From NCBI GenBank assembly GCA_910584195.1, contig CAJTYV010000054.1:1-11616 (forward strand): 11,616 bases of DNA. The letters run 5' to 3'. Origin of the DNA: an uncultured Ruminococcus sp. GTDB lineage: Bacteria > Bacillota > Clostridia > Oscillospirales > Ruminococcaceae. Positions 4,991 through 11,616 of this stretch are shown piece by piece (within the stretch, counting starts at the first letter, position 1; each line of letters opens with the position of its first letter). Below the pieces are notes generated by a model. It had not been told where the DNA came from, searched no databases, and worked only from the letters and a program-made list of their open reading frames with translations. Both the position numbers and the translations under genes were made by a program.

Positions 4991-7900
4991 GATCTGAATG
5001 CAGACGGAGGAAGTGGAAGCGTACACCTTACATGGACTGTTTCGGATAATGACATTAAGTCATTTGAAATTTACAGATGCGACGGAGATAAGAGCGAATT
5101 TTCCAAGATAGCCGACTGCTCAACGAAGGATTATTACGATACAAATGTAAGCTTCGGTGCGTTTTACACATATAAGATAGTTGCTGTGGATGCGGCCGGA
5201 AACAGGAGCAAAGCATCTAATCTTGCAGTGGCACAGGCAGAAAAAGATACTGCCGCTCCAAAAGTACATGGATTCAATTATACATCGGGAACAGTTTTAC
5301 CGTCCGATCCAAAAATTGAAGTCGTTGCATCGGATAACTTTAAACTCGATCATGTTGAAATCTCATACAAAAAGGCAGATGATCCGAATAATATATGGCA
5401 TGATATAAAATCTCTGAAAATGGATTCCTCATATCAATCCAAGGAGTTCGATTGGAAAACGGATGGATTTGACGAAGATAAATACATATTGAAAGCAATT
5501 GCATATGATGTCAATGGTCTTGTTAGTGATCCGTTTACTGCCGAATTTACATTTGACTTTACCGCGCCCCAAAAGCCTGTTATTGAATTGACTCAGGGCA
5601 ACTGGAAATTGAATCTGAAATGGAGCAAAAATACGGAAAAGGATTTTGATTTCTATCGTGTTTACAGAAAAGCGAATTTTGAGGAAAAGTATTCTTGTAT
5701 TGGCGATACAAGAGAAAACGAGTACGTTGACAATGACGTTACTCCCGATAAAACCTATGTCTACAAAATAGCGGCATACGATAAAACAGGAAATTCAAGT
5801 GAAGGATTAAGCGCTAATATCAGACCCGGCGATGTGGATGAAATCAAGCCGCAGATATCGGTTGACGAGCAGCTTTACGGTGTTGCAGGCTACGAAATAA
5901 CCTTTGACGGTTCCGATTGTACAGATAATGTACGAATCACGAATTTCACGTGGGAACTCGGAAACGGCGATACAATTTACGGAATAAGAAATACATATAT
6001 TTACAAGGAAGCCGGAACATATGAGGCAAAACTTACTGTAGAGGACGCTGCCGGAAACAGCAGAAGCACTAAAATCAACGTAGTAATTCACGAAAAATCA
6101 AAGTATGGAAATGTTCAGGTCGAGGTCGTTGACAGCAGCGGAAAGCCGTTAAAATCAGCGTATGTATATCTGTATTCGGGTGACGACAGAAATAATAACA
6201 GCTTCAGAACGGATTCAAACGGAATTGTAAATGCTGCGCTTCCGTTGGGAAATCAAAAAATAGCCGCGTATAAGGACGGGTATCTTCCCGAAAGTGCAGA
6301 CGTTTTTGTAAGCTCCACAATGGATAACGAAAAATTGAGGATCACATTGCAGAGCGGAGAGCTTGTAACAGGAATTCTTGAAGTACATCGTATGAGTCTT
6401 GCGGAAATGATCGAAGCGGGAATCGATTTTAACAATCCTGCCAACTATCACAGTTATACGTTTACGATCGAATTAACTTTTGCACAGGAACCGATCCCAA
6501 CGTATATCGAGTATCATTACGTTGGAGGCGGCGGAGGATATGGCGGCGGCTTCGGAGGCGGAGGATACGGCGGAGGCGGATTTATTGGAAGCGGTTCATC
6601 CGGCTCGGTAAAACTCAGCGACGGAAGCAACGTGCAAATTAAGCCTATCATATACCAAACAGAAGAAACCGAAGAAGATATACCGATTCTCGCATATGTC
6701 AGAACAACAGAAAATATTTCATTTATGAAAGATATTTATGCTGTTGATTTAGGCGTGATAAATAACGCAAATTCACCTGAATTTGTTATTAAAAACTGTA
6801 CGGCAAAACTAAATCTTCCGGACGGACTCTCGCTTGCGGCTACAACCAAAAAACAGACGTTAACGCAGAGTATGGACGATATTGCAGGAGGTCAAAAGAA
6901 AACCGTAAGCTGGGCGATCAAGGGAGATAAAAAAGGTCAATATTCTCTTGACGCTGATTTCAGCGGAACGCTTATGCCTTTCAGCGCTCCCGTAAAGGCG
7001 AATTTCACTACGGAAACTCCTTTCACGGTAGGTGCGGGAGACGGAATAAATATCTATGTTTATCCCGAATCGGCGGCGTATATCGGTAAAGACTATTACA
7101 TTCAGTTTGCGGTCAAAAATGAGGGTTCGGATACTTTCTATAATTTAAAAACATCATTCGGCGCATTTACAGATCCCGGTTATGATCAGGATATAACTGT
7201 AATTTATCCCGATGGATCGTCCGAAAAGTTTGTCGATAAGGGAGCCTGCTATCAGATACCCGAAGCAAACGAGTGCAAATCAATTCCTGTAATAACGAAC
7301 GGTCAGTCAATCCGTGTGGGAATTTTTGAACCCGGAGACGTTGTTTACGGAACTTATAAAACGGCGTTCTCAGCTCCCGGAGATCCTGAAGAAGTTTATT
7401 ATAAACTCATCGATTCCGTTGTTAAGGAATGGACCGATACTACTAATGTCAAGGTACATATTTCACCTATTCCAAGTCATGTAACAAAATATAACGTTAA
7501 GCATGAAATTGTAGTAGATACATGGGCTGATCCTGTTGATATGACTACAGGCGGATTTATTGACAGTATAACTCCGATAGCTGTTATGGGTGAATCGGAA
7601 CTTCCGTTTACTCTGAATTACAATTCCATAAATTCTGAATTTAAAGGAGATTTGGGATATGGTTGGAGTCACGATTATGAAACGTATCTTGATATTGACG
7701 GAAATTATATAAATGTTCATTGGAATCCAACAAGTTATGCGACATTTATAAGTGAAAATTCTGTTATCAGAAAAGTTGACGGAACGATCGTCAATGGTGA
7801 AATAGCGCTTGAAGAATCCGATGATATCGGTTATAAAAATTATCTTGCCATAAGTACGGGAACAGACGGATTCAAGCTTTGCAGGGACGATGACGGTACA

Positions 7901-10900
7901 TATACTCTCACTGCGCCTGGCGGAGCAAAAAATGTTTTCGATGAAACGGGAAAACTTATAAAGACGATTAATTCCAACGGTAAAACTGTGACATTCGAGC
8001 GTTCCGAAAACAGCGTAACGATCACCGAAACAATAACGGGAACCAAATTGATCCTTAATTATAATAATTCTGGATTGATTACGTCTGTTTCGGATGAAAA
8101 CGGCAGAAAAGCTGTAATTGCTTATGAAAATGAACTTGTTTCAAGAATAACAAATGTTATGGGCGAATCCATTTGCTACAGCTATGATGAGAATAACCGT
8201 TTGATTTCCGCTTCTGTTGAAAGCGAGGAAAGACCGTATGTAGTCAATAAGTATGACGAGAACGGCAGAGTTATCGAACAGGATGACGGAGATGAAAATA
8301 CGCCGCTGACTTACTTCTATTACGAGGGAGAGGAAGGCGGAAAGCTTACCGTAACAGCAACTGACAGAAATAACATTCATGACGCTGAAACAAATACAAA
8401 TTCGCATCAGGTAACGTTTGTTTCCGACAGTCTTGGTCATGTTACATCATATACCGATCAGAACGGAAATACAACGCGTTATTCTTACGATAAAAACGGT
8501 AATCTTATAACGGAAACCGATGCTCATGGAAACAAAACTTCATATACTTATGATGAAAATAATTGGGTGACGTCTGTTAAAGATCCGTCCGGGTATGTCA
8601 CTAAAATGACATATGACAAAAAAGGTAATATTGCAAGCGTAACAGGTCCGGACGGTGAAAAGAATATTTACACCTACAATTTAGATAATCTTCTTGAAAC
8701 AGTAAGGGAAAATTCAGGTGCAAAAAAATCGTATGTATACAATGATAATGCTCAGATTGTTTCGGAAACAGTTGAAGGATTGGGTACAAAATTCTGTAAG
8801 TATACAAACGGAAGATTGACATCTGTTACCGATTTCATGGGGAATGAAATTCTCACGGAATATGATGCAAATGGAAATATCTCATCTGTTACGGATCGTG
8901 ACGGAAACAAAACGTCATATAAATACGACGCTCTTAATCGCATTATCAGTGAAACAACATCAGACGGAACGATTTCGTACACCTATGACGGCAGAGGAAA
9001 TAAAACGTCTGTAACCGACCGCAGAGGCAATACTGTTAATTACTCATACAACGGAAATAACCTTATGACGCAGCTTGAAACAGCAAAGGGAATCACAAAA
9101 TTCGCTTATGACAATGAGGGCAGACTCACTTCGCAGACTGCTCCCGATGATACGATTTCTAGCAATGTGTATGATGCCGCCGGACACGTCATCAAGAGTG
9201 TGAACGGAGAGGGTGAAATCAGCGAATACACATATGATGCAGTTGGAAATGTAAAAACGATAACTGCTGTAAACGGCGATGAAAAATACACTCAAACCAA
9301 TGAGTATTATCCAAACGGCAAGTTGAAAAAGACTACGTTTGCAGACGGAACATTCGAAAGCTATGAATATGATAAATCGTGGAGAATTACAAAAATTACC
9401 GACGGTTTGGGCTATTCAACAACTACAGAATATGATTCGAGCGGAAACGTTATCGGCGTGATCGATGCAGAGGGAAATAAGACTGAATACACATATGATA
9501 TTTACGGTCGGATTCTTACTGCAAAAGACGCAAACGGCAATATTACGACATATGATGAATACGATGCAAATGGGAATTGCTTGCAGACAACACTCCCGTC
9601 GGGTCAGGTTATAACGTTCAGTTACAATAATGAGGGGCTGCCGATTCAGATAACTACAAATCATAACGGCGAGGACATAAGTATTTTCTATGAATACGAT
9701 GCGTCAGGACGTGTGAAGAAGTACACAGATGAAGAAGGCAACGAATTTATTACTGAATATGATCCTGCCGGAAATGTTGTAAAGCTTCTTGACGCTTCCG
9801 GAAATACGGTTCAGAGTAATTCCTATGACGAACTTAATAACCTTGTTTCATCAACAGACGCACTCGGAATCGAAACTCAGTATAATTATGACAGCGTAGG
9901 AAATCTGATAAAGACAATCGAAAGTATTAATACGGCTCGTGAGGCTGAATCGAGTTATTCATATGACAAGATAGGACGTCTTACAAGCGTTCTTGATGCG
10001 GCAAACGGAATATCTTCGTATGAGTACGATCAGGTAGGCAGAATTATAGCTCAAATTGATCCAAACGGCGGCAGAAATGAATACAGTTACGACAGTATGG
10101 GCAGAATTATAGAATCTGTAACAGCTCTCGGAAGCAAGAATAAGTACACTTATAACGCTGTGGGACTTCTTAAAGACGCTGAAAATGCAAGAGGTCAGAA
10201 AACTTCTTACACCTATTACAAAAACGGCTGGATAAAGAGCTTTACAGATGAGTTAGGCACGGTTTCCTACACATATGACGGCAACGGAAATGTGCTGACA
10301 GTAACCGATGAAAACGGCGTTATCACTCGTGAATACAACGAGATGAATTTGGTGACAAAGTATACCGATTTCAGAGGAAATACGATTGATTATTCTTATG
10401 ATCAGCTTGGTAATCTGGTAGCCCTTACATACCCCGGCGGCAGAATTGTTCGCTACAGCTATTATAAAAACGGCAACATTAAAACTGTAACAGACTGGGA
10501 CGGCAATGTGACATCATACGAATATGACGGAAACAGCCGACTTACAAAGACCACTCGTCCTGACGGCAGCGTTGAAACAAGAACATATGACAAAGCAGGC
10601 AGGTTAATTTCACAGACTGATGTAAATGGCGAAGTTGTTATTTGTCAGCGTGATTATGCATATGATGAGTCAGGCAATATAACGAACATTGATACAACAA
10701 ATGCAATGGGCGTGACAGGTCTGAACAGCGTCGAAATGGTCTATAATGAAAACAATCAGCTTGTAAAGTACAACGGTGAAACTGTTAAGTACGATGCTGA
10801 CGGAAATATGATTTACGGACCGCTTAACGGCGAAATGGCGGACTTCAAGTATGACTGCCGAAACAGACTTGTCTCAGCAGGCAGAACAACTTATGCTTAT

Positions 10901-11616
10901 GATGCAGAAAATAACCGTATCAGCAAGACCGTAGACAAAGTTAAGACAGAATATGTAATTGACAGCACTGGTTCGCTTACAAGAGTTCTGACAGCAGCAA
11001 CAGGTGAGAAAACAACATATTTCGTTTACGGTATCGGACTTATTTCGCAGGAAAATGACAATGAGGTTCTATACTATCACTTCAACAACATAGGCAGTAC
11101 CGAAGCAGTGACAAGTCTCGACGGAAAAATCCAAGAAAAATTTGAATATGGACCGTATGGAGAGTTGCTTTCTGAGAATAAATGTGGTATAATATTCCTG
11201 TACAACGGCGAATACGGCGTATCTACAGACGAAAACGGTCTGTACTATATGCGTGCGAGGTACTATAACCCCGAAATCAAGCGTTTTATTAATCAGGACG
11301 TTCTGACAGGTTCGATAATCGACAGTCCGACGCTTAACCGTTATGCTTATGTTGAGGGTAATCCTATAAGTCTTGCTGATCCGTTCGGGCTTAGTCCCGG
11401 AATTGATTGGCGCGGTGCAGCACACTTCTTGCTTGGTGGATTAAGCCTATTGACATTAATTCCAACGCCGGTAACGTATATTATCGGAGCGACAGCGTCA
11501 ATAGCAAATGCGGCATTATATGCAGAAGAAGGAAACTATTTTGCAGCAATATGCAATGCAATACCGGTATTTGGTGGAGGTTTCTCACTTCTTGGTAAAG
11601 CCGGAAATGCAAGCTG
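4985..11616 (+). CDS. Giant RHS/YD-repeat polymorphic-toxin-like protein, partial at both ends
   Basis: The frame is open from ATG 4985 to the window edge (2,210 codons, no internal stop found on full reading). Counted from 4985: fibronectin III (about 3-85), Ig-like (92-195), fibronectin III (197-285), PKD-like with WELGNGD (290-370), carboxypeptidase-regulatory-like (375-450), Gly-rich linker (513-541), beta-rich region of unknown type (545-845), DUF6531-type RHS entry with DPVDMTTGGF (849) and GYGWSHDYE (892), about forty YD repeats (1060-2055), the RARYYNPEIKRF core end (2090), DPFGL (2132-2136) and a hydrophobic pre-toxin segment (about 2140-2205). RHS barrels enclose a C-terminal toxin and release it by cleavage near DPxGL; the toxin lies beyond the window. 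No ribosome binding site or signal peptide precedes 4985, and the real N-terminus is lost, so expression is doubtful. Related WapA-type proteins are secreted and act in competition between cells. Confidence 0.85.
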   Translation, partial: MTDLNADGGSGSVHLTWTVSDNDIKSFEIYRCDGDKSEFSKIADCSTKDYYDTNVSFGAFYTYKIVAVDAAGNRSKASNLAVAQAEKDTAAPKVHGFNYTSGTVLPSDPKIEVVASDNFKLDHVEISYKKADDPNNIWHDIKSLKMDSSYQSKEFDWKTDGFDEDKYILKAIAYDVNGLVSDPFTAEFTFDFTAPQKPVIELTQGNWKLNLKWSKNTEKDFDFYRVYRKANFEEKYSCIGDTRENEYVDNDVTPDKTYVYKIAAYDKTGNSSEGLSANIRPGDVDEIKPQISVDEQLYGVAGYEITFDGSDCTDNVRITNFTWELGNGDTIYGIRNTYIYKEAGTYEAKLTVEDAAGNSRSTKINVVIHEKSKYGNVQVEVVDSSGKPLKSAYVYLYSGDDRNNNSFRTDSNGIVNAALPLGNQKIAAYKDGYLPESADVFVSSTMDNEKLRITLQSGELVTGILEVHRMSLAEMIEAGIDFNNPANYHSYTFTIELTFAQEPIPTYIEYHYVGGGGGYGGGFGGGGYGGGGFIGSGSSGSVKLSDGSNVQIKPIIYQTEETEEDIPILAYVRTTENISFMKDIYAVDLGVINNANSPEFVIKNCTAKLNLPDGLSLAATTKKQTLTQSMDDIAGGQKKTVSWAIKGDKKGQYSLDADFSGTLMPFSAPVKANFTTETPFTVGAGDGINIYVYPESAAYIGKDYYIQFAVKNEGSDTFYNLKTSFGAFTDPGYDQDITVIYPDGSSEKFVDKGACYQIPEANECKSIPVITNGQSIRVGIFEPGDVVYGTYKTAFSAPGDPEEVYYKLIDSVVKEWTDTTNVKVHISPIPSHVTKYNVKHEIVVDTWADPVDMTTGGFIDSITPIAVMGESELPFTLNYNSINSEFKGDLGYGWSHDYETYLDIDGNYINVHWNPTSYATFISENSVIRKVDGTIVNGEIALEESDDIGYKNYLAISTGTDGFKLCRDDDGTYTLTAPGGAKNVFDETGKLIKTINSNGKTVTFERSENSVTITETITGTKLILNYNNSGLITSVSDENGRKAVIAYENELVSRITNVMGESICYSYDENNRLISASVESEERPYVVNKYDENGRVIEQDDGDENTPLTYFYYEGEEGGKLTVTATDRNNIHDAETNTNSHQVTFVSDSLGHVTSYTDQNGNTTRYSYDKNGNLITETDAHGNKTSYTYDENNWVTSVKDPSGYVTKMTYDKKGNIASVTGPDGEKNIYTYNLDNLLETVRENSGAKKSYVYNDNAQIVSETVEGLGTKFCKYTNGRLTSVTDFMGNEILTEYDANGNISSVTDRDGNKTSYKYDALNRIISETTSDGTISYTYDGRGNKTSVTDRRGNTVNYSYNGNNLMTQLETAKGITKFAYDNEGRLTSQTAPDDTISSNVYDAAGHVIKSVNGEGEISEYTYDAVGNVKTITAVNGDEKYTQTNEYYPNGKLKKTTFADGTFESYEYDKSWRITKITDGLGYSTTTEYDSSGNVIGVIDAEGNKTEYTYDIYGRILTAKDANGNITTYDEYDANGNCLQTTLPSGQVITFSYNNEGLPIQITTNHNGEDISIFYEYDASGRVKKYTDEEGNEFITEYDPAGNVVKLLDASGNTVQSNSYDELNNLVSSTDALGIETQYNYDSVGNLIKTIESINTAREAESSYSYDKIGRLTSVLDAANGISSYEYDQVGRIIAQIDPNGGRNEYSYDSMGRIIESVTALGSKNKYTYNAVGLLKDAENARGQKTSYTYYKNGWIKSFTDELGTVSYTYDGNGNVLTVTDENGVITREYNEMNLVTKYTDFRGNTIDYSYDQLGNLVALTYPGGRIVRYSYYKNGNIKTVTDWDGNVTSYEYDGNSRLTKTTRPDGSVETRTYDKAGRLISQTDVNGEVVICQRDYAYDESGNITNIDTTNAMGVTGLNSVEMVYNENNQLVKYNGETVKYDADGNMIYGPLNGEMADFKYDCRNRLVSAGRTTYAYDAENNRISKTVDKVKTEYVIDSTGSLTRVLTAATGEKTTYFVYGIGLISQENDNEVLYYHFNNIGSTEAVTSLDGKIQEKFEYGPYGELLSENKCGIIFLYNGEYGVSTDENGLYYMRARYYNPEIKRFINQDVLTGSIIDSPTLNRYAYVEGNPISLADPFGLSPGIDWRGAAHFLLGGLSLLTLIPTPVTYIIGATASIANAALYAEEGNYFAAICNAIPVFGGGFSLLGKAGNAS

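Noticed and set aside
5181..9664. Numerous short frames on both strands inside the RHS gene
   Set aside because: All lie within the continuous RHS reading frame and follow from its repetitive Tyr/Asp/Gly codons; none has a start context or family motif.
8159..11100. Periodic tyrosine/aspartate codons as a DNA repeat or CRISPR array
   Set aside because: The periodicity is at protein level (YD repeats); the DNA units are not near-identical and have no regular spacer structure.
11407..11598. 63-codon plus-strand frame near the right edge
   Set aside because: It lies within the RHS frame in another phase, where the RHS frame encodes a sensible pre-toxin segment.

Overview
The window looks like accessory chromosomal DNA from a low-to-moderate GC gut Firmicute, most like Ruminococcus or another Oscillospiraceae. 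This is judged by eye from AT-leaning codon use, AGGTGA/GGAGG-type ribosome binding sites, TTG starts, sigma-A promoters, and conjugation genes of the kind carried by integrative conjugative elements (ICEs) of this group. No search was run, so the taxonomy is an inference.

Layout. Positions 1-75 hold two tandem intrinsic terminators for a gene that ends before the window. Near 134-160 lies a sequence like the T-arm and 3' end of a tRNA on the minus strand, a candidate attachment-site remnant. At 270-519 is the 5' end of an IS3-family insertion sequence on the minus strand. It is followed by about 2.9 kb of conjugation-module DNA: the C-terminal part of a VirB4-type ATPase, a HipA-like kinase gene with its own promoter and terminator, a membrane-anchored NlpC/P60-like transfer protein, and the start of a small protein resembling ArdA-type antirestriction proteins. 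At 3452 a second IS3 copy begins, in the opposite orientation to the first. Both IS termini face the cargo and cut the outermost cargo genes.

The right IS keeps orfA and a complete DDE core in orfB. It loses its 3' end near 4516, where it is joined to a minus-strand sigma-70-region-4-like fragment that is itself broken at both ends. From about 4921 to the right edge runs one very large RHS/YD-repeat polyprotein. Its N-terminus is missing and it appears to be put out of frame by a 4-base insertion near 4989. From 4985 the frame stays open for more than 2,200 codons, through fibronectin-III, Ig-like, PKD-like and carboxypeptidase-regulatory-like domains, a glycine-rich linker, an RHS entry motif, about forty YD repeats, the DPFGL core terminus and a hydrophobic pre-toxin segment. 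The toxin tip lies outside the window.

Reading as a whole. The left 5 kb is a patchwork of truncated ICE pieces stitched together at IS3 ends. The only complete genes there are the HipA-like kinase and the NlpC/P60-like gene; orfA of the right IS is also whole. The kinase is a self-contained transcription unit inserted between conjugation genes, like a 'moron'. The right 6.6 kb is a decapitated RHS polymorphic-toxin gene. The kinase cassette and the RHS gene are the two parts most worth following up.
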